Of a DNA stretch of 33,080 nucleotides, positions 1 through 9,488 are shown one piece after another (the first letter of the stretch is position 1; each line of letters opens with the position of its first letter). Both the position numbers and the translations under genes were made by a program. The notes under the pieces are model-generated. The model saw nothing but the letters and a program-made list of their open reading frames with translations. It did no database searches and was not told the DNA's origin. Source of the stretch: Kiritimatiellia bacterium (lineage in GTDB: Bacteria > Verrucomicrobiota > Kiritimatiellia > RFP12 > UBA1067); assembly GCA_016284515.1 (NCBI GenBank), contig JAEEOY010000164.1, positions 1 through 33,080 of the forward strand, given 5' to 3'.

Positions 1-986
1 AGGGCGGCGCTCCCGCGATCCGCGCCGGGGACGCGAAGTCTCCCGCGCAGCAGAAGCGCTCGCCGATCGCCAACATTCTCTGGATAGTCGCCGCGCTGCT
101 CGTCGCAGGCGCGATAGCCGTCGTTCTGTACACTCCGCGCGAGAGCGAGAAGACGGTCGTCAAGGTCACGGAGGAGAAGGTCGAGCCAAAGCTCACCGCG
201 CTCTACTACGAGAAGGTCGAGGCGGACGCGTCCAGGATATTCCGCTACCAGATGACGATCGACGAGTCCGGAACGCTGCGCGTCGCATTCGACGACGTTC
301 CCGGCGAGAACCGGCACGTCGACAAGAAGGCGAAGCTTTCCGACGCCGCGATGAAGCGCATATTCGAGATTCTCGAGACGCCCGGCTTCTCCTCGCTCGA
401 CGAGGAGTACACCGGGGCGAGCGTGTCGGACGAGAATGCGCTCAACAGCTACCGCATCAGGGTGGTGCGCTGGAACAACGTCCGCGACGTCCTCGTGGAG
501 AACGCGCCGGAGCCCGATTCGTTCAGGCTTGTGAGGGAGGCGCTCGAGGCGTTCTCGCGCAACGAGCTCGGCATATGGGCGATCCAGTACTCGCGCGAGA
601 AGCTGCTCGAGCTCAGCGAGCAGAGCATGGCCGTCGCGGACGCGAAGTGGGAGGAGCGCGAGGTCGAGTACGGCAACCTCAGCGCGGCCGTGAAGGCGTA
701 CCGCGAGGCGGTGTTCTACCTTGAGACGATCAATCCGAAGCCCGAGGGGTACGCGGAGCTCAAGGACAAGCTCACCCGCACCGAGGAGGAGCTAAAGAAG
801 CGCTACGAGGACCAGCGCTTCCTCGCCGACAAGGCGATCAACCTGGGCGACTGGGAGGTCGCGCAGTCCGAGCTCAAGGTTCTGTGCAGCCTGGTTCCCG
901 AGAAGGACGATCCGCGCCATGCCGAGGCCAACGCGAAGCTCGTCGACGTAGAAAACCGCATGAAGAAGGCGAGGTCAGGAAAATGA
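1..986 (+). CDS. Membrane-anchored protein with helical (TPR-like) C-terminus, 5' end outside window
   Basis: The open frame runs in from the left edge (first full codon at base 3) and ends in TGA at 984-986, giving 327 visible residues. A hydrophobic segment at visible residues 22-43 (about bases 66-131), preceded by Lys/Arg, reads as one transmembrane helix. It places the later part outside the cytoplasm if the unseen N-terminus is cytoplasmic. The last 130 residues are rich in Glu, Lys and Ala and look like paired helices of TPR type. An in-frame ATG at 252 is internal and would cut off the membrane helix, so it is not the start. The stop overlaps the next start as ATGA, so the two genes are probably cotranslated. 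The N-terminal domain is unknown; in comparable genes it is often an FHA or kinase domain, which cannot be tested here. Confidence 0.8.
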   Translation, partial: GGAPAIRAGDAKSPAQQKRSPIANILWIVAALLVAGAIAVVLYTPRESEKTVVKVTEEKVEPKLTALYYEKVEADASRIFRYQMTIDESGTLRVAFDDVPGENRHVDKKAKLSDAAMKRIFEILETPGFSSLDEEYTGASVSDENALNSYRIRVVRWNNVRDVLVENAPEPDSFRLVREALEAFSRNELGIWAIQYSREKLLELSEQSMAVADAKWEEREVEYGNLSAAVKAYREAVFYLETINPKPEGYAELKDKLTRTEEELKKRYEDQRFLADKAINLGDWEVAQSELKVLCSLVPEKDDPRHAEANAKLVDVENRMKKARSGK

Positions 987-2293
987 TCCGTAAGTTTGAG
1001 TTTCTTTTCGCCCTTGTGTTCGCGGCCGCAGCCGCGTTCGCGCAGGAGGTCAAGACCATCCGCTGCGAATTCACGAGCCAGCCCGACGGGGCGAACGTTC
1101 TCGTCGACGACGAGATGAGGGGACAGACCCCGCTGACTCTGTACAACCTCGGGCCCGGCAGGCACCATGTCCGCTTCGAGAAGCAGAACTACGAGAGCGT
1201 CGACGAGTTCCTGGCGCTCAAGGAAGGCGGAATGTTCCAGAAGAACGCCGTGATGAATCCTGTGAAGGGGCTGCTCCTGCTCACGTCCGAGCCCGCCGGG
1301 TGCGACATATCGCTTGACGGACTCTCCCTCGGCAAGACCCCGCGCCTCATCACGTCCCTCGACGCCAAGAACGTATACCGCATCCTCCTCCAGAAGCCCG
1401 GCTACCAGTCGCGCACGGTCGAGGTGAAGTTCAGCGGACGCACCCCGCTCGTGCGCCACGAGGAGCTGATTCTTGATTCCGGCGTCATAGAGGTCACGAG
1501 CGACCCCGATGGCGCTGAGGTCACTGTCAACGGACAGCCCCGCGGCATAACTCCCGTCACTGTGCGCGACGTGCCCAAGGGACGCACCACCGTCACGCTC
1601 AAGAAGCACGGCTTCGACGAGGAGACGCGTGAGATCACGATGGTGGCAGGCGACAGCCAGACGCTCTTCGTGAAGCTCAACGGCCTCCCCGGCACGATGA
1701 GCCTCTCTTCCGTGCCGGACGGCGCGCGCTTCTACGTCAACGACCAGCCGCACGGGAAGGGACCGATCTCCCTCACCAACCTCAAGCCGGGCGAGTACAC
1801 GATCCGAGTCGAGAAGGACGGCTTTGCCACCGCGACGAAGACCGTCTCGCTCGAGAACGGCGGAGCGATCGTCGAGGAGTTCCGTCTCGAGAACGTCATG
1901 GGTCGCATCGAGGTGCGCACCATCCCCGCCGGGGCGCAGGTGCTTCTCGACGGCAGCGTGGTTGGCACGACGAAGTCGAAGGACTCCGACGCCGAGGCGA
2001 GCGATGTGTTCGCCATCGAGAACGTGAGGGAGGGAGAGCACACGATCCTAGTCAGGTGCGACGGCTATGCCGACGTCACGAAGCATCCGATCGTCGAGAA
2101 CCAGAAGACCCAGTCCCTGAACATCCGCCTGAAGCGCGTCTTCACGCCGGACGTCGAGATCGTCACGGACAGCGGAACCTACCGCGGCGTGCTTATCTCC
2201 AAGACCCCGAACGGCGTTGAGGTGGAGGTCTCGCTCGGAATCAACCGCACTTTCCAGCATTCCGAAATCCGTAAGCTCAACTTCCTCAAGTGA
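983..2293 (+). CDS. Secreted PEGA-repeat protein
   Basis: This 436-residue protein starts at ATG 983, which overlaps the upstream stop. The first 20 residues form a signal peptide (basic start, Leu/Ala core, Ala-Phe-Ala before Gln). An upstream in-frame start at 884 would bury this signal and is rejected. Five PEGA-like repeats follow, beginning near residues 24, 96, 167, 237 and 307. Each has the pattern of a short strand, Pro-x-Gly-Ala, a Val-x-Val-(Asp/Asn)-Gly turn, a Thr-Pro, and a closing Gly-(Tyr/Phe). PEGA domains are about 70-residue beta-sandwich modules common in envelope proteins of PVC bacteria. A final 50-residue beta-rich segment (about 385-436) is distinct from the repeats. 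Pairing with the membrane protein upstream suggests a shared envelope role; the exact function is unknown. Confidence 0.85.
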   Translation: MIRKFEFLFALVFAAAAAFAQEVKTIRCEFTSQPDGANVLVDDEMRGQTPLTLYNLGPGRHHVRFEKQNYESVDEFLALKEGGMFQKNAVMNPVKGLLLLTSEPAGCDISLDGLSLGKTPRLITSLDAKNVYRILLQKPGYQSRTVEVKFSGRTPLVRHEELILDSGVIEVTSDPDGAEVTVNGQPRGITPVTVRDVPKGRTTVTLKKHGFDEETREITMVAGDSQTLFVKLNGLPGTMSLSSVPDGARFYVNDQPHGKGPISLTNLKPGEYTIRVEKDGFATATKTVSLENGGAIVEEFRLENVMGRIEVRTIPAGAQVLLDGSVVGTTKSKDSDAEASDVFAIENVREGEHTILVRCDGYADVTKHPIVENQKTQSLNIRLKRVFTPDVEIVTDSGTYRGVLISKTPNGVEVEVSLGINRTFQHSEIRKLNFLK

Positions 2294-2294
2294 C

Positions 2295-3031
<737 letters not shown>

Positions 3032-3035
<4 letters not shown>

Positions 3036-4324
3036 TAGCGAAGCTGATACTTGACAAAAAGCGCGAGGGACACGCGCTCGGCAGCGCCGAGATTCGCGAA
3101 TTCGTGGAGGGCTTCACGCGAGGGGAGATTCCGGACTACCAGATGAGCGCGCTCGCGATGGCCATATGCTGCCGCGGAATGACCGCGCGCGAGACGGCCG
3201 ACCTCACGGATGCGATGATGAAGTCCGGACGCTGCCTTTCCTGGGACGTCCCGACGGCCGACAAGCATTCCTCCGGCGGAGTGGGCGACAAGCTCTCCCT
3301 CGTCATTCAGCCCCTCGCCGCCGCGTGCGGCGTGTTCGTTCCGTCGCTTACCGGACGGGGCTTGGGCATCACCGGCGGGACGGCGGACAAGCTTGAGACG
3401 ATCCCCGGCTACAATGCGTCGCTTTCGCTCGACGAGTTCGAGAAGGTCGTGAAGGGGACAGGCGTATCGATGACGGTGCAGACGGACGAGATAACGCCCG
3501 CCGACAAGAAGCTATACGCTCTCCGCGACGTTACCGGAACCGTCGCGTCGATTCCGCTCATCACAGCGTCAATTCTTTCCAAGAAGCTCGCCGAGGGAGC
3601 GGGCACGCTTGTCTTTGACGTGAAGTGCGGCTCGGGCGCGTTCATGAAGACGCGCGAGGAGGCCGCGGCGCTCGCACGCTCCCTTGTCGACGGAGCGAAG
3701 GCCGCCGGAAGAAAGGCCGCCGCGCTCGTCACCGACATGTCCGCTCCGCTCGGATTCGCCGTCGGCAACGCAAACGAAGTCGCCGAGTCGCTTAGGTGGC
3801 TCCGTGGCGAGAGCGCGGACGATCCGGCGGTGTTGCTTTGCGTGGAGCTCGCCGCGCTGATGGTTTCGCTGACGAATGGAATCGACCTCGACGAGGCGCG
3901 GCAGATGTGCCGCGGAAAGCTCGCCGACGGCTCCGCGCTCGCAAAGTTCGAGTCGATGGTCGCGGCGCAGGGCGGAGACCTCGACGCCTTCGCGCGGCTT
4001 CTCGAAAAGCCGACGTTCAAGTTCAAGATACAGGCAATGAGGTCCGGATACGTCTCCGCCATCGACGCGGAGAAGGTCGGACGCGTCGCCCTCGCGCTCG
4101 GCGCGGGACGCATGGAGAAGACGGACAAGATCGATCCGCTCGCCGGCATTACGCTCTCCGTCCGCCGCGGGGACCGCGTCGCCGTCGGCGCTCCGCTCGC
4201 GACGCTCGAGAGCTCGCGCGAGCCCGACGGACTCGAGCGCGCCGCCGCAGACCTCCTCAAGGCGTTCACGATTTCTTCCGCCGCGCCCGAATCCGCATCC
4301 CTTGTCCTCGAAAGGATCGACTGA
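3032..4324 (+). CDS. deoA: Thymidine / pyrimidine-nucleoside phosphorylase
   Basis: This 430-residue protein is full length for the family (about 430-440). It carries the phosphate-binding KHSSGGVGDK at 78-87 and the signature LTGRGLGITGGTADKLE beginning at 106, which together identify the class II nucleoside phosphorylases. The enzyme splits thymidine (or uridine/deoxyuridine) with phosphate into base plus (deoxy)ribose 1-phosphate for pyrimidine salvage. Order: helical alpha domain, glycine-rich phosphate site, alpha/beta domain, and a small C-terminal barrel-sandwich domain (from about 345). I cannot separate DeoA (thymidine) from Pdp (broad pyrimidine) by eye. The gene overlaps tlyA by 4 bases and is followed by 78 bases carrying the ruvA promoter. 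Confidence 0.9.
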
Positions 4325-4363
4325 TTTCCTCGGAATCGGCAATGTGCTGTGCCCGCCGGACGA

Positions 4364-4393
4364 TTGCGTGCCGTGCGGAAGATTTGGTATAAT
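4364..4393 (+). promoter_or_regulatory. Promoter of ruvA-plsC
   Basis: TTGCGT (4364-4369) and TATAAT (4388-4393) are separated by 18 bases, with an extended -10 TGG at 4385-4387. The predicted +1 is near 4400, only about 3 bases before the ruvA ATG at 4403, so the transcript should be nearly leaderless. Confidence 0.75.
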
Positions 4394-4402
4394 TTCGCGC
4401 AA

Positions 4403-5002
4403 ATGATAGCTTACATCAGAGGAACGCTCGCCGAGAAGGGGCCGGACCGCGTCGTCATCGAGGCGGGCGGGGTCGGTTATGAGCTTCTCATCCCCGTCTC
4501 GACATTCGACCGCCTTCCCCGCGAAGGCGGCGAGGCGAAGCTCCTCGCATGGCACTGCGTGCGCGAGGACGACGAGATGCTCTTCGGCTTCGCGACGAAG
4601 GAGGAGCGCGAGATGTTCCTCAAGCTCACGCAGGTGAGCGGCGTCGGGCCGAAGATTGCGCTCGCGATCCTCTCGGGCTCGTCCATCGGCGAGCTGTCGC
4701 TCGCGATCGCTTCCGGAAACGCCAAGCGCATCTCGTCCATCAAGGGCGTCGGAAAGAAGACTGCCGAGAAGATATGCGTGGAGCTGAAGGACAAGGTGAG
4801 CGCGCTTGCGGCGCTCGCTGCTAACTCCCGCGGCGGCGCTGGCGACTCCAAGGCGCCCGTCATACGCGACGCGATACTCGCCCTCACTTCCCTCGGATTC
4901 AGCGAGGAGGTCGCGAACAAGATGGTGTCGAAGGTCCTTGCGTCCGATCCTGCGGTTAAGGACGCCGAAACGCTAATCCGCCTCGCGCTTTCCTCGAAAT
5001 GA
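4403..5002 (+). CDS. ruvA: Holliday junction DNA helicase subunit RuvA
   Basis: This 199-residue protein is normal length for RuvA. The N-terminal OB-fold opens with MIAYIRGTL and GGVGYEL. Two helix-hairpin-helix motifs follow (VSGVGPKIAL around 76 and IKGVGKKTAEKI around 113), and a C-terminal RuvB-binding three-helix domain lies around 155-199. RuvA binds four-way junctions as a tetramer and loads RuvB for branch migration. The start is fixed by homology at ATG 4403; an ATG at 4349 in the same frame lies upstream of the promoter. There is no Shine-Dalgarno before the start, consistent with a leaderless message. No ruvB or ruvC lies in the window. The stop overlaps the next start as ATGA. 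Confidence 0.95.
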   Translation: MIAYIRGTLAEKGPDRVVIEAGGVGYELLIPVSTFDRLPREGGEAKLLAWHCVREDDEMLFGFATKEEREMFLKLTQVSGVGPKIALAILSGSSIGELSLAIASGNAKRISSIKGVGKKTAEKICVELKDKVSALAALAANSRGGAGDSKAPVIRDAILALTSLGFSEEVANKMVSKVLASDPAVKDAETLIRLALSSK

Positions 5003-5724
5003 CGCGCGCCCCCGTCAGAGTCGCACGCGGCGCCCTGTCGGGGCTGTTCTTCGTCGCCTATGGGCTTTTCGCGCTTCCTTTTGCGCTGCTCCTGCCCATT
5101 CCGATTTGGCCGAAGAAAGGCGTGCGCGCCGTGCTGCGCGCGTGCTTCAGGCTCTTCGTCTTCCTCGCGCGGCTGACGCATCTCTTCCGCGTCGAATGTG
5201 CCGCGGAGGATCTTGCCGCCCTCAAGGCGTTGCACGGCTCCATAGTCGTGATGAACCATGTCTCGCTCATCGACGTCGTGATACTCATCGCGCATCTCGG
5301 CGATTCGGCCGGAATCGCCAAGGCCGCCGCGAAGCGCAATCCGTTCCTCGGCGCCGTAGTGCGCACGGTGTTCATTCCGAACGACTCCGGCGCGGAGAAG
5401 GCTATCGAAGATTCGAAGCGGCTCCTCGCGGAGGGGCTCAACATCATCATCTTCCCCGAGGGCACGCGAATTCCTCCGGATGCGGCTGAGCATCGCCTCA
5501 ACCGCGGCTCCGCGCGTCTCGCCCTTGCCTCCGGCGCGCCGCTCGTTGCATGCCACATCGAGTACGATCCGCCGGTCCTCGGCAAGACCCAGTCGTGGTG
5601 GGACGTCGGAGACCGTGAGATCGTCGTAAGGCTTTCGTACCGCGGCGCAATTGCCGCGGACATGGAGAACAACTACAGAAACGCCGTCGCGCTGACGGAG
5701 AAGATCAGGGAGAAGATTCTCTAG
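4999..5724 (+). CDS. plsC: PlsC-type 1-acyl-sn-glycerol-3-phosphate acyltransferase
   Basis: This 241-residue membrane-bound acyltransferase carries the HX4D catalytic motif (NHVSLID, His87 and Asp92) and the glycerol-phosphate-binding FPEGTR at 152-157, both diagnostic of the PlsC superfamily. A hydrophobic N-terminal segment (about 12-35) anchors it to the inner membrane. The expected reaction is acylation of lysophosphatidic acid to phosphatidic acid in phospholipid synthesis, although related lyso-lipid acyltransferases share these motifs. It overlaps ruvA by 4 bases and is probably cotranslated with it. Coupling a lipid enzyme to a recombination gene looks like simple operon packing. Confidence 0.88.
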   Translation: MTRAPVRVARGALSGLFFVAYGLFALPFALLLPIPIWPKKGVRAVLRACFRLFVFLARLTHLFRVECAAEDLAALKALHGSIVVMNHVSLIDVVILIAHLGDSAGIAKAAAKRNPFLGAVVRTVFIPNDSGAEKAIEDSKRLLAEGLNIIIFPEGTRIPPDAAEHRLNRGSARLALASGAPLVACHIEYDPPVLGKTQSWWDVGDREIVVRLSYRGAIAADMENNYRNAVALTEKIREKIL

Positions 5725-5738
5725 AAGGGGAGGATGAG

Positions 5739-8333
5739 ATGGGGAGATTGTCTGCTTTTATGCTCGCGGTCGCAGCCGCGGGCATGGCATTCGCAGGCGC
5801 CGAGGGGGATCCGCTCGGCGGAATGCGCTATCTGTATTCAGACACGGAAGACGTCGTCGCGCAGTGCGATTCAGTCGTCCGTTCGCATCCTGTGCTCGGA
5901 CGCGCTCCGTTCGAGCGGACGCTGCTCAAGGGCGAATCGGTGCGTCTTGCACCCGGAAGCTATCTCATCGACGAGGAGACTGCGCCCGGGATCGTTCGCA
6001 CGCGCTATCTAGGCGTTGCGGGCAGGAACTGGACTGTCCTTCAGTGCACCGTCGGCGCCTTTACGGGCGACTACATGGACGCGGTATTCCACTCGGTGCG
6101 CGTGCCGGCAGTATACTACGTCAATGCAGAGCAGGCGTCGAAGGATCCGACGTTCCTCGGCTGGGAGCGCGACTACGGCGATGACGTGATGATGCACCTC
6201 CATCCGAACGGATTCGGCGAGCTCGATCCGAAATGGAGGACCGACAAGGCGAACTGGAGCGAGCTGGAAGAAGACAAGATCGTCGAGATGCTCCGCGGAT
6301 ACGACGCGTGGATGCGCCGGCTCGGATACCGCGCGCCCGCCGGCTTCGCGTCTTACACACCGGACAACCAGCTCATCCGCGCGATGAAGCGCGTGGGCTG
6401 GCCGATTCTCCACTCGCTCGTTCCGGAGCAGAACTGGAGCGACGGACGCTGGGCGATCAATCACTGGGGAATGCCCAACCAGCCGTTCTACATCGCCTCG
6501 GACGACTTCCGAAAGCAGACCTCGCGCGGCTCGGACGGCGCCGACGTCATCGGCATATCGATGGACACCTACCATCCGCTCATCCCGCACTTTCTCTACT
6601 GGGGCGACTTCGTCCTTTCGCCGTCCCACTTCATCCGCTCGGAGCGCACGCTGGAGACGGGTTACTACCCCGAGCGGTTCCGCAACATGTTCGAGGACTA
6701 CCTGAAGGCGCGCACCGTCGACGGCCGTCCATTCTTCCTTATCGCGGGATTCGAGTTCGGACGCACTCTCGGCACGCGGATGATGATGGTCCACAACCGC
6801 AAGGGCGGCGAAATCGCCGTCGAGCTCGCGAAGAAGAACAACGTCGTGTTCGCCACGGCACGCGATGTCGCTTCCTGGTACAGGCGCTTCGAGCCAAGCG
6901 CACCCGAGACGTGCTTCGCGCTTCGCGACTACTGGACGGGATCGCGGCAGATGGACAAGCCAGTCAACGTAGGCGTCACCATCGCATGCGAGATGCGCGA
7001 CTGGAAGGCTGCGTTTTCGCATCTCGAACCACTTGCGCACTATCACTACGACTATACGGTTCCTTGGTCGTTTGCCGCCCGCGACACAACTGCGCCGCAC
7101 GATTTCGCGGCCGAGGATCGCGAGGCGGTTTCCGTCGAGAGAACCGACGGCCGCATGCGCATCGTCTGCCGCGCGCCGCTCGCGCGCCCCGTCCCGGTCG
7201 CGATCTGGGACGCCGAGCCGGCAGGAGCCGTGTTCGCTGGCGAGGATTCGCGCGAGGGCAGGGTGGGCGCGCTGCGCGTGCTGCGTCCGGCGAAGATCGG
7301 CGACGGCAGGCGCCACAGCGTGGTCGTTCTGCCAAAAGGTTCGTCCGGCACTGTCGAAATTGCGCTATCCCAGCTTTCCGAGCCTGATCCCGCCGAGTTC
7401 AAGGGGCTCGTCACCCCGCTCTGGCGCGTGCAGACGATCGGCGCCGAGCATCCGCACGTTTATGTGACTCTCGACTCTCCGCTCCTGAACGACACGACGG
7501 TGACGTTCACATGTCCGAAGCCGTGTCGCATCGACGCGCCGGACAGGCCGCTCGGGAAGTTCGCGGCGGGCGCGCGCGTCCCGATAAAGTTCGGTCCGTC
7601 GCGGAACTGGTACCGCTTCTACGGACTGAGCGCGGCGGAGGTGCAGCCCGATGCCGATGCCGTCGCGGCGCTCGAGGCGGCTGCGGCTGAATACGCGAAG
7701 GCCGTCGCGAACGGACCTGCTGTGCTTGCGAAGGAGCATGCCCTGCAGGACGCGTGGTACGCCTCGCTTGTCCCGGAGGGGGAGGAGGTCGTCCTTGATG
7801 TTGATTGCTTCGGCAACAAGCTATACGGACAGAGAAGCCGTGCCGAGAAGTTCGACCGCGTGGTGAGGCGCGTAAACGACACGGTCATCGCGAGAGAGCT
7901 TGCTGACGGCGGCGCGTCGTTCGGACCAGGTCGTGCCTGCTGGCTGAATCCGCAGTTCCTTACGACAGAGGTCAGCGGACTCGACACGCTCGGGCTGCGG
8001 CCTGGGGACAAAATCGTCGTCCGCATCACGAGCTGGGTTGCGGAGGATCCATGGCAGGTGCGAACGTACCAGGTGCGGGTACGTTCCGGCGGCAGGGTTC
8101 TGGACGCGACAAGCGGGGAGAACGGCGTTTTGTGGTCCGTTGACGGCACCCGTTCGAAAGACAATGTTCTCGCGCTTGAACTTCCGGCATCCGACATAAA
8201 GGACGGCAAGATGGATCTTGTGCTCATCTCGCACAGGCCGACGTTCCTGGAGGACTGGTATCTTTCCGGTGGCTTCATGGCCTCCGTAGACCGCGTTGTA
8301 GTGTCGGTGGTCAGGACCGAAGACGCGAAGTGA
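5739..8333 (+). CDS. Large secreted protein with polysaccharide-deacetylase-like (NodB-fold) N-terminal part
   Basis: This 864-residue protein has a signal peptide (residues 1-19, ending Ala-Phe-Ala-Gly). The start ATG 5739 follows a strong GGGGAGG at 5727-5733. The first 380 residues contain HLHPNG (around 152), which resembles the paired metal-binding histidines of NodB motif 2, and GYRAPAG followed by a Gly-Trp turn (around 204-226), which resembles NodB motif 3. A clear motif 1 Asp-Asp pair was not found. The C-terminal half is beta-rich, suggesting carbohydrate-binding or sandwich domains, and I did not recognise it. Action on an external glycan is plausible but not shown. It ends tail to tail with the glycosyltransferase, overlapping it by 23 bases. 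Confidence 0.6.
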   Translation: MGRLSAFMLAVAAAGMAFAGAEGDPLGGMRYLYSDTEDVVAQCDSVVRSHPVLGRAPFERTLLKGESVRLAPGSYLIDEETAPGIVRTRYLGVAGRNWTVLQCTVGAFTGDYMDAVFHSVRVPAVYYVNAEQASKDPTFLGWERDYGDDVMMHLHPNGFGELDPKWRTDKANWSELEEDKIVEMLRGYDAWMRRLGYRAPAGFASYTPDNQLIRAMKRVGWPILHSLVPEQNWSDGRWAINHWGMPNQPFYIASDDFRKQTSRGSDGADVIGISMDTYHPLIPHFLYWGDFVLSPSHFIRSERTLETGYYPERFRNMFEDYLKARTVDGRPFFLIAGFEFGRTLGTRMMMVHNRKGGEIAVELAKKNNVVFATARDVASWYRRFEPSAPETCFALRDYWTGSRQMDKPVNVGVTIACEMRDWKAAFSHLEPLAHYHYDYTVPWSFAARDTTAPHDFAAEDREAVSVERTDGRMRIVCRAPLARPVPVAIWDAEPAGAVFAGEDSREGRVGALRVLRPAKIGDGRRHSVVVLPKGSSGTVEIALSQLSEPDPAEFKGLVTPLWRVQTIGAEHPHVYVTLDSPLLNDTTVTFTCPKPCRIDAPDRPLGKFAAGARVPIKFGPSRNWYRFYGLSAAEVQPDADAVAALEAAAAEYAKAVANGPAVLAKEHALQDAWYASLVPEGEEVVLDVDCFGNKLYGQRSRAEKFDRVVRRVNDTVIARELADGGASFGPGRACWLNPQFLTTEVSGLDTLGLRPGDKIVVRITSWVAEDPWQVRTYQVRVRSGGRVLDATSGENGVLWSVDGTRSKDNVLALELPASDIKDGKMDLVLISHRPTFLEDWYLSGGFMASVDRVVVSVVRTEDAK

Positions 8334-9471
8334 CGAAGTCCACGTAGTCGGCGTAGATGCGCTTTGCGTCGAGTTCTGCGAGAAGCGATGGGAAGTCCGG
8401 CGCTTGCTCCGTCGCCCTGGCGACGGCCGACTTGAAAGACTCGACATCCCCGTTGTCGTATGCGGCTCCGGCTCTGTGCTTCTCCAGGAGCGCGGCACAT
8501 TCGCCGCGGAGGGATGTGACCATCCTGAGTCCGTGCGCCGCGTAGTCCCCGAGCTTATACGGAAGACCTACGAACGTGTCGTCCGAGAGGGGGATGATTC
8601 CTATCGACGCGGACTCCAGCAGCGCGCCGAGCTCTCGCTCTGCGAGGTAGCCGTGAAAGCGCACCCGCGGCGAATCCGCCGCGCACGCGCGCCATTCCGC
8701 CTCGCGCGGACCCGCCCCTGCGATGTCCAGGGTCGCGCCTTCGGTTTCCTTCACTGCGCGTATCGCAGTCGTAAGGTCGTAGCCTCTGCCGAAGTTGCCC
8801 GCGTAGACGAGGGAGATGCGTGGTTTGCCGCGCGTCGCGTGTGGTTCTTCGTTCGTTGGGAGCGAGACGCCGTGGTAGAAGCGGCGGTAGGATTTCGCTC
8901 CGCGGGAAAGGGCGATCTTGCCATAGGCGTCGCAGACTCCGGTAACGAGGTCTGCGCCGCGGTACGCGCGCCTTGCGGCTGCGTGGAGGGGGTAAAGCGG
9001 AATTGCGCCGAGGAATCGGACAGGCTTCGGGAGAAGCCTGTAGAACGTCTCCGGCCAGGCATCCATGACATCCGCAACGATTTTCGCGCCGAACTCGTGC
9101 TTCATCGCGATTGCGGCGTCCGCAGTCGAGAGCGGCGGCATGGAGAACACGACGATGTCCGGCGCGCCGTTCTCCTTCGCGTCGGCCCGTGCGTCGGCGA
9201 GCCACTGCCTGGCGTACGCGGCGTGGCTGCGGATTCTGGCGAACGAGACGTTCGACGGATACGGCATGGTCCTGACGAACTTGACGCGGAAGGGCGCGGC
9301 GAGCTGCGTCGTGAGACGACGCGGGGTCTTCGTCGCGTGGGAGAAGTCGCTGGTCCAGAGCGTGACGCGGTGTCCCGCCTTCGCGAACGCCTCGGCCATG
9401 AGCCAGTAGCGCTGCGGACGGTATCCCTCGGTCGGGAGGTTGTCGAACGGATTTTCTATCCAGATTGTCAT
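8311..9471 (-). CDS. GT4-type glycosyltransferase
   Basis: This 386-residue protein has the two-Rossmann (GT-B) layout. The N-terminal acceptor half begins MTIWIENPFDN with an EGYRPQRYW loop. The C-terminal donor half has SLVYAGNFGRGYDL (about 223), DIAGAGPRE, FHGYL and the nucleotide-sugar region FVGLPYKLGDYAAHG, as in GT4 family members that place sugars on lipid-linked or capsular glycans. Donor and acceptor cannot be read from sequence. It lies 9 bases downstream of the regulator stop on the same strand. The ATG has no Shine-Dalgarno, while a TGATATAAT element sits just upstream, so it may have its own near-leaderless message. Its 3' end overlaps the convergent secreted-protein gene by 23 bases. 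Confidence 0.82.
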   Translation of the reverse strand: MTIWIENPFDNLPTEGYRPQRYWLMAEAFAKAGHRVTLWTSDFSHATKTPRRLTTQLAAPFRVKFVRTMPYPSNVSFARIRSHAAYARQWLADARADAKENGAPDIVVFSMPPLSTADAAIAMKHEFGAKIVADVMDAWPETFYRLLPKPVRFLGAIPLYPLHAAARRAYRGADLVTGVCDAYGKIALSRGAKSYRRFYHGVSLPTNEEPHATRGKPRISLVYAGNFGRGYDLTTAIRAVKETEGATLDIAGAGPREAEWRACAADSPRVRFHGYLAERELGALLESASIGIIPLSDDTFVGLPYKLGDYAAHGLRMVTSLRGECAALLEKHRAGAAYDNGDVESFKSAVARATEQAPDFPSLLAELDAKRIYADYVDFVTSRLRS

Positions 9472-9479
9472 TGGCGGGT

Positions 9480-9488
9480 ATTATATCA
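9480..9488 (-). promoter_or_regulatory. Extended -10 element before the glycosyltransferase gene
   Basis: On the minus strand TGATATAAT occupies 9488-9480, inside the last codons of the regulator gene and overlapping its stop. The predicted +1 near 9473 is two bases from the start ATG at 9471. No good -35 is visible. It could be a coincidence of the Leu-Ile-stop codons, but it matches the other promoters here. Confidence 0.5.

Noticed and set aside
1962-1978. TTGGCACG inside the PEGA gene, resembling the sigma-54 -24 box
   Set aside because: No GC at the -12 position and located within a coding repeat.
803-2041. Long antisense open frame of 412 codons
   Set aside because: Shadow of the PEGA gene in GC-rich DNA; Arg/Leu/Val/Asp-rich translation with no domain. 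Similar shadows (for example 14368-15936, 16188-17306, 19824-21038) were dropped for the same reason.
4551-4564. GG-N10-GC within ruvA resembling a sigma-54 promoter
   Set aside because: The -12 side lacks TTGC and it is well inside a conserved coding region with no gene start nearby.
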